DNA of 64,000 nucleotides from Vulcanimicrobium sp035943995 (GCA_035943995.1 DASZBS010000092.1:1-64000); one strand, 5' to 3'; positions 25,350 to 33,178 are shown, counted from the first letter of the stretch. Notes: generated by a model from the sequence alone, not told the origin. Made by a program: numbers and translations.

Positions 25350-26195
25350 TCAGCAGTACGCCGTTGGGCAGTACGCCGTGTTGCACACGATGGTCGGGAG
25401 AGGCGGGCAGTTGAACGCTGTTTGTGGGAAGCGCGCTGCCTCCGTCTGCGGTGCGAATTGCGGGCCGCACCCTAGCGAAGGCGTCACACAGTTTGGCGTC
25501 TGAATGCACTCCAGCCCCGTCGTCGGGCAGAACGGCGTCGGCAGCGGACAGAACGGCGTCGGCAGGCACAACGGCGTCGGGCAGAACGGCGTCCGCGGGC
25601 AGAACGGCGTCGGCAGCGCGCAGTGCGGCGTCGGCAGCGGGCAGAGCGGCGTCAAGGCCGGGCAGAACGGCGTCTGGTGCGGCACGAAGCACTGCCCCGG
25701 CATGGTGCAATGCGCTACCATCGAGGGGCATTGAGGCGTCTGCTCGTGAGCGCATACCGGCGGGGCGGTGTTGACCTTGATGCATTCCGGCCCGGTGGTC
25801 ACCAAACAGAACGGACTCTGAATGCAAAGCGGAGGGACTGTGCAAGGATACGTATTGCACGGCTGCCCCACGGACACGAAGTGGCAGCCGCACAGCGTCC
25901 CCCCCGGGGGCGACGGGGGCGGTGGCGGGGGCGGGTTGCAACGCGCCGGTACCAACGTCTTGTGGCAGTCCGCAGACACGGGCCCGGTGTGCTGCATGCA
26001 GTTCGGCGTGAACGGCATGCAGTGCAGCGTCGGGAACGAGCCGCCGCCTTGTGGATATGCCGCCGCCGTCTGGCCGCCGTGATGGGGCGGCTGCGCAGCG
26101 TTCGGCGGGCACAGCGGGGTGCACCCCGGGCCGGTGGTGGGATAACAGAACGGCGTCTGGCCGCAATCCGTGGTGGGACAGTACGGTGTAGTCAT
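25350..26195 (-). CDS. Giant Cys/Thr/Pro-rich putative lanthipeptide precursor
   Basis: This 281-residue protein opens MTTPYCPTTDCGQTPFC and is made of TPFC, TPLC, TPNC and TAYC units. By hand count it has 35 Cys, 38 Thr, 7 Ser, many Pro and almost no charged residues. In 23 cases Ser or Thr lies exactly three residues before a Cys. Codons in this frame end in G or C almost without exception, which supports it over other frames across the same repeats. GGGGGT lies 5 bases before the ATG. No leader, signal peptide or protease site is evident. The kinase, HopA1 and LanC genes follow. I infer that it is their substrate, made into many short methyllanthionine rings; an unmodified structural protein is the alternative. 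Confidence 0.8.
   Translation of the reverse strand: MTTPYCPTTDCGQTPFCYPTTGPGCTPLCPPNAAQPPHHGGQTAAAYPQGGGSFPTLHCMPFTPNCMQHTGPVSADCHKTLVPARCNPPPPPPPSPPGGTLCGCHFVSVGQPCNTYPCTVPPLCIQSPFCLVTTGPECIKVNTAPPVCAHEQTPQCPSMVAHCTMPGQCFVPHQTPFCPALTPLCPLPTPHCALPTPFCPRTPFCPTPLCLPTPFCPLPTPFCPTTGLECIQTPNCVTPSLGCGPQFAPQTEAARFPQTAFNCPPLPTIVCNTAYCPTAYC
25526..25676. repeat. Degenerate tandem repeats inside the precursor gene
   Basis: GGGCAGAACGGCGTC-like units recur about seven times with 15-21 base spacing on the plus strand. On the coding strand they read GACGCCGTTCTGCCC, giving P-T-P-F-C-P with variable linkers. Unit lengths are multiples of three, so the array can grow or shrink without breaking the frame. 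Confidence 0.8.
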
Positions 26196-26210
26196 GCGGT
26201 ACCCCCGGAA

Positions 26211-26258
26211 CGCGAGACCCCGCTCGCGAGGCCCTTTCGGTTCGAGGCTCCTGCCTCG
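26211..26258 (-). promoter_or_regulatory. Two hairpins between eno and the precursor gene
   Basis: In the 68-base gap the minus strand holds CGAGGC-AGGA-GCCTCG (26243-26258) and then CGCGAG-CGGGGT-CTCGCG (26211-26228), the second just before the ribosome site. Neither is followed by a T run, so they may be weak terminators, RNA-processing signals or translation control between eno and the RiPP operon. Confidence 0.4.
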
Positions 26259-26263
26259 GTGAC

Positions 26264-27589
26264 CTACCCGAGCGCGCTCGCCGCGAAGGCTTTCTTCCCG
26301 GCGTAGCGCGCCGTGCCCGTCCCCAGGTCCTCCGCGATGGCCATCAGCCGGTTGTACTTCGCGATACGGTCGCTGCGCGACAGCGAGCCCGTCTTGATCT
26401 GGCCGGCTCCGGTCGCCACCGCGAGGTCGCTGATCGTCGTGTCCTCGGTCTCGCCGGAGCGGTGCGAGATGACCGCGCGGAAGCCCGCCTTGTGCGCCAT
26501 CTCTACGGCGTCGAGCGTCTCGGTCAGCGTGCCGATCTGGTTCACCTTGATCAGGATCGCGTTGGCGCTCCCCTCGCGGATGCCGCGCTCGAGTCGCTCC
26601 ACGTTGGTCACGAAAAGATCGTCGCCGACGAGCTGCACGCGCGCGCCGAGCGTTTGCGTCAGCAGCTTCCAGCCGTCCCAGTCGTCTTCGCCGAGCCCGT
26701 CCTCGATCGAGATGATCGGATACTTCCGGCACAGCCCGTCGTACAAGCCCACCATCTCCGCCGACGTGAGCGGGTGATCGTCCGGTACGTGCGGCCAGTA
26801 TTTTCCGTCACGGAAAAACTCCGCCGACGCGGGGTCGAGCGCGATCGCAACGTCCTCGCCCGCTCGATAACCGGCTTTTTGAATCGCGTCGACGAGAATC
26901 TGCATCGCTTCGTCGATCGAGTCGAGCTTCGGCGCGTAACCGCCCTCGTCGCCGACCAGCGTTTGATGACCCTGGTCGTGCAGCATCTTGCCGAGCGTGT
27001 GAAATACTTCGGAGCCCCAGCGCACCGCTTCGGCGAACGTCGGCGCGCCGACGGGCACGATCATGCACTCCTGGAACTGCAGCGCGCCTTCGGCGTGCTT
27101 GCCGCCGTTGATGACGTTCATCATCGGTACCGGCAGCGTCGCCGCCGACGGTCCGCCGAGATAACGGTACAGCGGCACGCCCAGCGACACGGCGGCGGCG
27201 CGCGCAACGGCGAGCGACACGCCGAGCAGCGCGTTCGCGCCGAGGTTCGATTTGTTGGGCGTGCCGTCGAGCTCGATCAGCGTGCGGTCGAGCTCGCGCT
27301 GCGACGTCGCGTCCGCGCCTTCGATCGCCGGCCCGATGATCTCGTTCACCGCGCGCACCGCTTTGAGGACGCCCTTGCCGCCGTAGCGTTTCGGATCGCC
27401 GTCGCGCTTCTCGACCGCTTCGTGCGCGCCCGTCGACGCACCCGACGGCACCATCGCTTCTTCCACCACGCCGAACGACGTCGCCACCGCGACCGCCACC
27501 GTGGGGTTACCGCGCGAATCCAACACCTCGCGCGCCCGCACGCTTTCGATCAGCGGCCGCCCGCCGCCGCGCAGCGATTCGATCGACAT
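26264..27589 (-). CDS. eno: Enolase
   Basis: A 441-residue phosphopyruvate hydratase of glycolysis. Recognisable parts are AREVLDSRGNPTVAV, the catalytic region GDEGGYAPKL, the metal ligand context SIEDGLGEDDWDGW, GDDLFVTN, KVNQIGTLTETLDAV and SHRSGETEDTTIS. Length is normal. The ATG at 27589 is chosen because it overlaps the ndk stop by one base (TAATG); an in-frame start 6 codons earlier lies inside ndk. The RiPP precursor follows 68 bases downstream on the same strand. Confidence 0.97.
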   Translation of the reverse strand: MSIESLRGGGRPLIESVRAREVLDSRGNPTVAVAVATSFGVVEEAMVPSGASTGAHEAVEKRDGDPKRYGGKGVLKAVRAVNEIIGPAIEGADATSQRELDRTLIELDGTPNKSNLGANALLGVSLAVARAAAVSLGVPLYRYLGGPSAATLPVPMMNVINGGKHAEGALQFQECMIVPVGAPTFAEAVRWGSEVFHTLGKMLHDQGHQTLVGDEGGYAPKLDSIDEAMQILVDAIQKAGYRAGEDVAIALDPASAEFFRDGKYWPHVPDDHPLTSAEMVGLYDGLCRKYPIISIEDGLGEDDWDGWKLLTQTLGARVQLVGDDLFVTNVERLERGIREGSANAILIKVNQIGTLTETLDAVEMAHKAGFRAVISHRSGETEDTTISDLAVATGAGQIKTGSLSRSDRIAKYNRLMAIAEDLGTGTARYAGKKAFAASALG

Positions 27590-28047
27590 TATTTCGATGC
27601 GACCCATTCGCCGAGCACGTGCCCGCGCGGGAACAACTCGTCGTCGCTGAAGAAGATTTTCACCTCGCGCGCCGCGGACTCTGCGGAGTCGGAGCCGTGC
27701 ACGAGGTTGCGGCCGATCGTCTGGCCGTAGTCGCCGCGGATCGTGCCGGGCGTCGCCTTGATGGGGTTCGTCGCGCCGATCGTCGAGCGGCAGCCTTCGA
27801 TCGCGTCTTCGCCTTCGATCACCATCGCGACGATCGGCGTCGCGGTGATGTAGCCGACCAGCCCAGCGAAGAAACCCTTGCCCTCGTGCTCGGCGTAGTG
27901 GCGCTTCGCTTGTTCCTCGGTCACCTGCAGCATCTTCAGCGCGAGGATCACGTACCCGCGCCGTTCGAAGCGCGCGAGGACTTCGCCGACCAAGCCGCGG
28001 ACGACCGCGTCGGCTTTTGCAAGAATCAAGGTCCGTTCGACTGCCAT
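27589..28047 (-). CDS. ndk: Nucleoside-diphosphate kinase
   Basis: A 152-residue enzyme that transfers phosphate between nucleoside tri- and diphosphates. The phospho-histidine motif NLVHGSDS and the N-terminal LILAKADAVVRGLVGEV are visible, as is FFSDDELF near the end. The usual K-P-D of the nucleotide site is K-A-D here. The start at 28047 gives normal family length. It is transcribed divergently from birA across about 16 bases and coupled to eno by a one-base overlap. Confidence 0.96.
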   Translation of the reverse strand: MAVERTLILAKADAVVRGLVGEVLARFERRGYVILALKMLQVTEEQAKRHYAEHEGKGFFAGLVGYITATPIVAMVIEGEDAIEGCRSTIGATNPIKATPGTIRGDYGQTIGRNLVHGSDSAESAAREVKIFFSDDELFPRGHVLGEWVASK

Positions 28048-28063
28048 AGCGGAGGGGCTATAC

Positions 28064-28885
28064 GTGCCGAACGATGCCGCACCTCCGGCAGGACCCGACG
28101 CTCCACGTCCGCTCGACGTCGCGCGCGTGCGCGCGGCGCTGGCAGGCACACGCTTCACCGACGTGCGCGCGCTGCGCGAAACGCCGAGTACGAACGACGA
28201 CGCCGCAGCGCTCCTCGGCGATCCGTCGGCCGCCGGTGCGACGTTGGTCGCAGAGTTTCAGACGGCCGGGCGCGGCCGCAAAGCGGGCCGCAACTGGATC
28301 GCACCCGCCGGGAGCGCGCTGCTGTTCACCACGATCCTGCCGGCGGCGGTCGCGACCGACGCGCTGTGGGCCGTGCCGTTCTGGGTCGCGCTCGCGGTCG
28401 CCGACGGCGTCGAAGAAGGCTGCGGCGTGCGGCTGGACCTGCGCTGGCCCAACGACCTGGATCTCGGCCCGCGCAAAGCGGCCGGCATCTTGTGCACGTC
28501 GCGCGTGACCGGCGCGCTAGCGTATGTGGGCTGCGGCGTCGGGCTCAACGTGCGCCGGCCCGCCGATCCGGCGCTCGCCGCGATCGAGCCGCCGCCGGCG
28601 TATCTGTCGGACGCCGCGCCGCACGCCGAGCGTGAAGCGATCCTCGCGGGGATCCTCGGCGCGATGGACGGCCTGCTTGACGTGCTTGACCGGCCCGCCG
28701 AGATCGCGCGCGCCTGGGAAGAGCGCGCCGGCCTGCGGGGGCGGCCGTACCGGCTGCGCCTCGACGCCGACGGCAGCATCGTCGCGGGCGTCGCGGTCCG
28801 CCTCGACCGCGAAGGCGGGCTCGTCGTCGCGCACGACGGCCGCGAGACGGTCGTGCACTTGGCGGACGCGCGGGTGGTCGGATAG
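28064..28885 (+). CDS. birA: Biotin-protein ligase (no HTH domain)
   Basis: A 273-residue enzyme that makes biotinyl-AMP and attaches biotin to acyl-CoA carboxylase carriers. Motifs are STNDDAA, the biotinyl-AMP loop AGRGRKAGRNW, WPNDLDL and KAAGILCTS, and a C-terminal SH3-like part. The reactive loop seems one residue longer than the common GRGRRGRxW. The N-terminal DNA-binding domain of regulatory BirA is absent. The GTG start has GGAGGGG 6 bases upstream. Confidence 0.93.
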   Translation: MPNDAAPPAGPDAPRPLDVARVRAALAGTRFTDVRALRETPSTNDDAAALLGDPSAAGATLVAEFQTAGRGRKAGRNWIAPAGSALLFTTILPAAVATDALWAVPFWVALAVADGVEEGCGVRLDLRWPNDLDLGPRKAAGILCTSRVTGALAYVGCGVGLNVRRPADPALAAIEPPPAYLSDAAPHAEREAILAGILGAMDGLLDVLDRPAEIARAWEERAGLRGRPYRLRLDADGSIVAGVAVRLDREGGLVVAHDGRETVVHLADARVVG

Positions 28886-28889
28886 CGCG

Positions 28890-28923
28890 ATCGTGGCGCA
28901 CCCTTCGACAGGCTCAGGGTGAC
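28890..28923. repeat. REP-like palindrome, copy 1
   Basis: ATCGTGGCGCACCCTTCGACAGG..GGGTGAC. CACCCT and AGGGTG flank TTCGACAGGCTC as an imperfect hairpin. It lies just after birA. It is the inverse orientation of the copies at 32760 and 57000. Confidence 0.7.
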
Positions 28924-28930
28924 TGGAGGT

Positions 28931-29146
28931 TTATTTCGCGACGCCGCCCAGCGCGACGTTCGCTTTGCCGAGCGCCGCGATCGCGTGCGCTTCGAACGTC
29001 GGATCGATGCTCAGCGCGAGGTTCGCCGTCGCGGAGACGTGCGCGGGTTTCGGGATCATCTTCGCCGCGATGCCGCCGTCCTTGAGCGCCTTGGTGGCGA
29101 TCATCGTGTCGGCGTTCGACGAGAAGAACAGGATGACGTCAGCCAT
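28931..29146 (-). CDS. DUF3343 (Se/S carrier-like) small protein
   Basis: A 71-residue protein matching the DUF3343 pattern: a first strand VILFFSSNADTMIATKALKDG followed by AAKMIPKPAHVSATANLALS. The family is sometimes described as a putative Se/S carrier-like domain. The Cys usually found near CGLAL is replaced here by ANLAL, so a persulfide-carrier role is doubtful. It follows the Cache-domain gene by 6 bases on the same strand. Confidence 0.7.
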   Translation of the reverse strand: MADVILFFSSNADTMIATKALKDGGIAAKMIPKPAHVSATANLALSIDPTFEAHAIAALGKANVALGGVAK

Positions 29147-29152
29147 CGCGTC

Positions 29153-30520
29153 TCACTTGGAACCGCTCACGAGCTCGTCGAGCCCCGCCGCCACTTCGTT
29201 GAGCTCGCCGACGCGCGCGACGGCTTGCTGCGTGCGCGACGCCATCTCCGACGCGAGCGTGTCGATCACGATCACGTCGCCGAGGATCTCCGCGTTGAGC
29301 ACCGACGCCGCGAGGATCTTCTCCGCGATGCCGGCATGCGTGGCGACGGCCTGGCGCGAGCTCGTCGCAGCATCATCGCCCGACTCGGCGTCAGTTTCGG
29401 ACGCAGCCTGCATCAGCAGCTCGCCCTGGCGTTCGACGGCCGCGCGCGTCTGCGCGACGTGATCTCCGGAGACTTCGCTGCCCACGATGACCACCGACAG
29501 CTCCTGCGCCGACGCGCGTACCTGGCGGCTGCGGGCGGCGAGCGAGCGCGCGATGCGCTGCACGACCGGGACCGCGATCGCGAGGCCGATCAAGATCCCC
29601 ACGAGCCCCCACAGCATCAGCGACACGAGCGTGTGCTGCTGGATGCCGGTGAACGTTTCGAGCGGCACGCCGAACCAGCGCGCGGCGATGACTTGGTTGC
29701 GGTCGTCGAGGATCGGCTCGACGCGCGTGAGGTACTCGACGCCGCCTTCGCTGTCGACGCCGTAGAACGTCTGCTTGACGTCGTTCACCTTGGCCGACGC
29801 GCCGTCGTCGATCAGCCGCGTGCCGTCCGGACGCGAGATCGAGCTGGAGATGAGCTCGCCGCGGAAGATCACGGCGGCCTTGCCGCCGAGCGCGTGCGCC
29901 GCCTGGTCGACGACGTCGTAGTAATGGTCCATCACGATGCCGCCGTACACGGCGCCGATGGTGCGCTCGTTCGCGTCGGAGATCGGCGTCGCGGACACGA
30001 TGCCCAGGCCGTCGGTGAGGCCTTCGCGGCCCGCGGTCGTCGACTCGATCTGCGGCTCGAGCTGTTCGGGGACGAGCTCGTCGTGCGGCAGCGTGGCGGC
30101 CGTGTTGACCGTCTCGCCTGACAGCGCGCGGGCGACGAACGGCGACACCAGCTTCGCGCCCGACGGGCCGCCGTTCGCGCGCGCGACGACCTTGCCGTGC
30201 ACGTCCACGACGGTGAGGAACGACAGGCCGCCCTGGCGCGCGATCCCGGTCAGCGTCGCTTCGAGGCCCTTCGCGTGCGCCGCCGTTCCGTGCCGCACCG
30301 CTTCGTTGATCGCGGACTGCGTCACCAGCAGCTTGACCGAGTCGCGCTTGGCATCCCAGTAGCCCGCGAAACCCGTCGAACCGCTGGCCACCTGCTGCGT
30401 CGCGAGGCGGTTCAGATCCGTCGCCATCGTGTTGCGCGCGGCGATCGCGCTGATCGCCGACGAGATCACGATCGCGCCGACGAGCGTTCCGACGAGTTTC
30501 GTGCGCAGACCGAGCTTCAT
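29153..30520 (-). CDS. Cache-domain membrane sensor lacking a signalling domain
   Basis: A 455-residue protein with TM1 at about 10-28, an extracytoplasmic Cache-like domain (about 30-300, with FLTVVDVHGKVVARAN and GAVYGGIVMDHYYDVVDQ), TM2 at about 304-327 and a cytoplasmic helical tail of about 125 residues. The tail lacks the MCP hairpin tip and any kinase or cyclase domain. Its ATG overlaps the stop of the upstream MCP gene (ATGA at 30517-30520). I infer that the two proteins work together as a split receptor. Confidence 0.8.
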   Translation of the reverse strand: MKLGLRTKLVGTLVGAIVISSAISAIAARNTMATDLNRLATQQVASGSTGFAGYWDAKRDSVKLLVTQSAINEAVRHGTAAHAKGLEATLTGIARQGGLSFLTVVDVHGKVVARANGGPSGAKLVSPFVARALSGETVNTAATLPHDELVPEQLEPQIESTTAGREGLTDGLGIVSATPISDANERTIGAVYGGIVMDHYYDVVDQAAHALGGKAAVIFRGELISSSISRPDGTRLIDDGASAKVNDVKQTFYGVDSEGGVEYLTRVEPILDDRNQVIAARWFGVPLETFTGIQQHTLVSLMLWGLVGILIGLAIAVPVVQRIARSLAARSRQVRASAQELSVVIVGSEVSGDHVAQTRAAVERQGELLMQAASETDAESGDDAATSSRQAVATHAGIAEKILAASVLNAEILGDVIVIDTLASEMASRTQQAVARVGELNEVAAGLDELVSGSK

Positions 30521-32106
30521 ACCGACGTCTCCTGGGGGTGGTGGTGTTCCGAAATGGTGTAGCGGCCGAACTCGCCGTCGATCGCCGCGGCGCGGCGGTT
30601 CATCTCGTCGACGGACGCGAGGATGCGCTCCGCGGCGGACGTGATCTCGGCGTTGACGTACGTGAGCACTTCGACCGACGACGCGTTCTGCGACGAGATC
30701 GACGTGATGGCGTCGAAGGCGTGCGACACCTCACCCGAGTGCGACGCCATCTGCTTGGTGGCGGCGAGGTTGGCGCCGACGGACTTGGTGATCTCCTCGA
30801 TCGAGCGGATCACGCGGAACGTGTTCTCCGACATCGAGCGCGTCACCGAGCTGATCTGGCCGATCTGCCGGTTCGCGTCCTTGACCGTCGAGACGATGTC
30901 GCGCAGCGCGTCGGACGCGCTGTCGGTGGATTTCACGCTGTCGTCGAGCCGCGCGTCGAGCCGCGTCATCGCGTTGGCGACTTGGGCGATGACCGACTGC
31001 GTCGAGCCGATGTGGGCCGCGATCTCTTTGGTCGCGCGTCCGCTGCCGTCGGCGAGCTTGCGGACCTCGTCCGCGACGACGGCGAAGCCGCGGCCGTGCT
31101 CGCCCGCGCGCGCCGCTTCGATCGCGGCGTTGAGCGCGAGCAGGTTCGTCTGGTCGGCGATCCCGTCGATGACCTTGACGATGTCGCCGATCTGGTCGGA
31201 GTTCGCGCCGAGCCGGCGGATGTCGGCGGCCAGCTCGTCGATGGTCGATTTGATGGTGGCCATCGCGTCGACGATGGTGTGGATCGCGGTGCCGCCGCGG
31301 TCGGCGGTGAGCGTGGTCTCCGACGAGATCGTCAGCAGCGAGTCGACCTGCGCCGACACTTCCTCGATCGACGCCGACATCGTCGACACGTCCAGCGCCG
31401 TCTGGTCCAGCGAGCGCGTCTGCTGCTCCGCCGAACCGGCCAGCTCGGAGATCGCGTCGGTCATCGAACGCACTTTGCTCAGCGCGCCTTCGACGATCTG
31501 CGACTGCTCGCCGATCCCGTCCTCGAGCTGCTTCTGCGCGATCGCGCCGCCTTCGATCACGGCGAGCGACGACGACGCCGTGGACTGCAGATCGCCGCCG
31601 GAGGCGCCGAGCCGCTGCGCTTCGTCGTGCATGGTGCCCAGGAAGTCGCGCATCCCGAAGACGAGCGTGTTCAACCCGATGCCGAGCTCGGCGAGCGGGC
31701 CTTCGGCGACGGCCAGGTTGCCGGTCAGGTCGCCGCGCGCGACCTCGTCGACGCCCCGGGTCAGGGCTTCGATGTTCGCTTCGAGCCCGGCCATCGCGTC
31801 GGACCGGGCCGCGCCGGAGCCGGGGGCGTCGGAGAGCCAAGCGAGCAGGACGCCGGCAAGGACGGCGATCCCGGCCGACGCGGCCGAGGTCTCGAGCACA
31901 TCGTGCGAGCCGCGCGCCAGGTACGCGACGAGCGCGCCCGCGAGCGCGAACGCCGCGGCCCCCACGACGAAACGGCCGGCGGGTGTGGCGCGGCGGTGCA
32001 CGACGAGGAGGCGCTCCAGGATCAATCTCAACGGGTCCTCGGCCAAACGACGAACGAGAGCGGGCCCGTGCACACCACACGATCCGTCTTTACCAGCATC
32101 GGACAT
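30517..32106 (-). CDS. Methyl-accepting chemotaxis-type signalling protein without sensor domain
   Basis: A 529-residue protein with two close membrane helices (about 44-64 and 75-92) and almost no extracytoplasmic loop, then a HAMP-like region (GVDEVARGDLTGNLAVAEGPL) and a long MCP coiled coil. The conserved tip is IADQTNLLALNAAIEAARAG with EHGRGFAVVADEVRKLA. The Cache sensor gene overlaps its stop by 4 bases. No che genes are in the window, so it must signal to a CheA/CheW encoded elsewhere. Confidence 0.9.
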   Translation of the reverse strand: MSDAGKDGSCGVHGPALVRRLAEDPLRLILERLLVVHRRATPAGRFVVGAAAFALAGALVAYLARGSHDVLETSAASAGIAVLAGVLLAWLSDAPGSGAARSDAMAGLEANIEALTRGVDEVARGDLTGNLAVAEGPLAELGIGLNTLVFGMRDFLGTMHDEAQRLGASGGDLQSTASSSLAVIEGGAIAQKQLEDGIGEQSQIVEGALSKVRSMTDAISELAGSAEQQTRSLDQTALDVSTMSASIEEVSAQVDSLLTISSETTLTADRGGTAIHTIVDAMATIKSTIDELAADIRRLGANSDQIGDIVKVIDGIADQTNLLALNAAIEAARAGEHGRGFAVVADEVRKLADGSGRATKEIAAHIGSTQSVIAQVANAMTRLDARLDDSVKSTDSASDALRDIVSTVKDANRQIGQISSVTRSMSENTFRVIRSIEEITKSVGANLAATKQMASHSGEVSHAFDAITSISSQNASSVEVLTYVNAEITSAAERILASVDEMNRRAAAIDGEFGRYTISEHHHPQETSV

Positions 32107-32168
32107 TGCGCCGCGAGCCTTGAGCCGGGCCGGCGCACACCCGCTTCTAACGGAGCAGGTGCCCTACG

Positions 32169-32705
32169 CTAGGCCGGGCGATTCGCGCGGCTGCGCCGCT
32201 CGCAAGTCTCGCAGAAATGCGAGTACTTGTTGTCGGTGTCGAAGACCGAGTTCGAGTAGTACATCGCGCAGCGCGCGTTGTAGCAGTGCTTCAGCCCCAG
32301 CGCGTGGCCGATCTCGTGGACGCTCTCCTTCAGCAGCCGCTGGAACAGCGCGTTCTCATCGGCGGGATCGCCGTAGAACTCCGAGCGCAGCCGGTGCAGC
32401 GATACGACGGCGCAGCGCTGCGCTTCGCTGGACGACCCGAACACGAACTGGTGCGAGGTCTTGTAGAGGTCGAAGTCGGTGATCCCGAGGACGAGGTCCT
32501 CGCGCGTCTCGTACGCCGCGGTGAGGCGGCCGACAAGCGAGCCGAAGAACAGCTGTCCGCGCGCGCTGTTGAGCGCCGTCTTGGGGACGGCGAGCGTCGC
32601 GCGCACGACGGCCGTCGCGAGGAATCGCTCTTCCAGGCACAGCGCGAGCCGGGTGAGCAATCCTGCGTCGATCGCATTGATCGGAACGATGCTGATCTCG
32701 CGCAC
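32169..32705 (-). CDS. Archaemetzincin-type zinc protease
   Basis: A 178-residue protein with the full signature HEIGHALGLKHC (H130, E131, H134, H140) followed by CYNARCAMYYSNS and FCETC, giving the second zinc site (C141, C146, C165, C168). These are the hallmarks of archaemetzincins. There is no signal peptide, so it is cytoplasmic. The gene stands alone, divergent from acpS. Natural substrates of bacterial members are unknown. Confidence 0.93.
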   Translation of the reverse strand: MREISIVPINAIDAGLLTRLALCLEERFLATAVVRATLAVPKTALNSARGQLFFGSLVGRLTAAYETREDLVLGITDFDLYKTSHQFVFGSSSEAQRCAVVSLHRLRSEFYGDPADENALFQRLLKESVHEIGHALGLKHCYNARCAMYYSNSVFDTDNKYSHFCETCERRSRANRPA

Positions 32706-32759
32706 GGCGCTGATACGGGTTCGGTTCGCGCGCGGGGCGGTCCTGGGCGGGCCGCAGTT

Positions 32760-32817
32760 GTCACCCTGACGTGATTGTCAGGCATTCGCCTGAGCTTGTC
32801 GAAGGGTGCGCCACGAT
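32760..32817. repeat. REP-like palindrome, copy 2, with a 24-base insertion
   Basis: GTCACCCTGA is separated by CGTGATTGTCAGGCATTCGC from CTGAGCTTGTCGAAGGGTGC and GCCACGAT. Its last bases run into the acpS ATG at 32816. Confidence 0.65.
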
Positions 32818-33178
32818 GATAGTGGGGATCGGGATCGACCTCGCGGAGGTGGAGCGCTACGCGTTCGACGAGACCAAGCGCGCGCGATTCGCCCGCAAGG
32901 TGTACACCGAGGAAGAGATGGCGTACGCCATGCGCAAGCGCAACTGGCCCGAACGGCTCGCCGGCTTCTTCGCGGCAAAGGAAGCGACGCGCAAGGCGTT
33001 CGGCCACGCGATCCCGTGGAACGCCGTGGGCGTCTCGCACGAGCGCAGCGGGAAGCCCGTCATCCGCCTGTACCGCGGCTACGAGAAGCTGCTCGCGCAA
33101 CGCGGCGTGCGCGCGATCCACCTGACGATCACGCACACGGCGACGACCGCCGCCGCCGTCGTAGTGCTCGAAGGATGA
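32816..33178 (+). CDS. acpS: Holo-[acyl-carrier-protein] synthase
   Basis: A 120-residue phosphopantetheinyl transferase. GIGIDLAEVER carries the Mg-binding Asp; RLAGFFAAKEATRKAFG holds the conserved Glu and Lys; ITHTATTAAAVVVLE is the C-terminal strand. It loads phosphopantetheine onto ACP. Small AcpS enzymes usually do not serve NRPS carriers well, so a separate Sfp-type enzyme may be needed for the NRPS operon; none is seen here. No Shine-Dalgarno is evident because a REP element abuts the start. Confidence 0.95.
   Translation: MIVGIGIDLAEVERYAFDETKRARFARKVYTEEEMAYAMRKRNWPERLAGFFAAKEATRKAFGHAIPWNAVGVSHERSGKPVIRLYRGYEKLLAQRGVRAIHLTITHTATTAAAVVVLEG

Noticed and set aside
25506..25680. CRISPR-like array
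   Set aside because: Repeats are 15-21 bases, degenerate, multiples of three and inside a reading frame. There are no unique spacers of 30 or more bases and no cas genes.
25504..25734. Plus-strand frame reading GQNGVGSGQNGV repeats
   Set aside because: It is opposite the precursor repeats. It covers only the repeat core, while the minus frame is open for 281 codons with a start, a ribosome site, GC-ending codons and a functional operon behind it.
25306..26166. Minus-strand overlapping frame with ADAVLPA repeats
   Set aside because: It is another frame of the same repeat DNA, with no ribosome site and overlapping the kinase start. It lacks the Thr/Cys content that fits the neighbouring enzymes.
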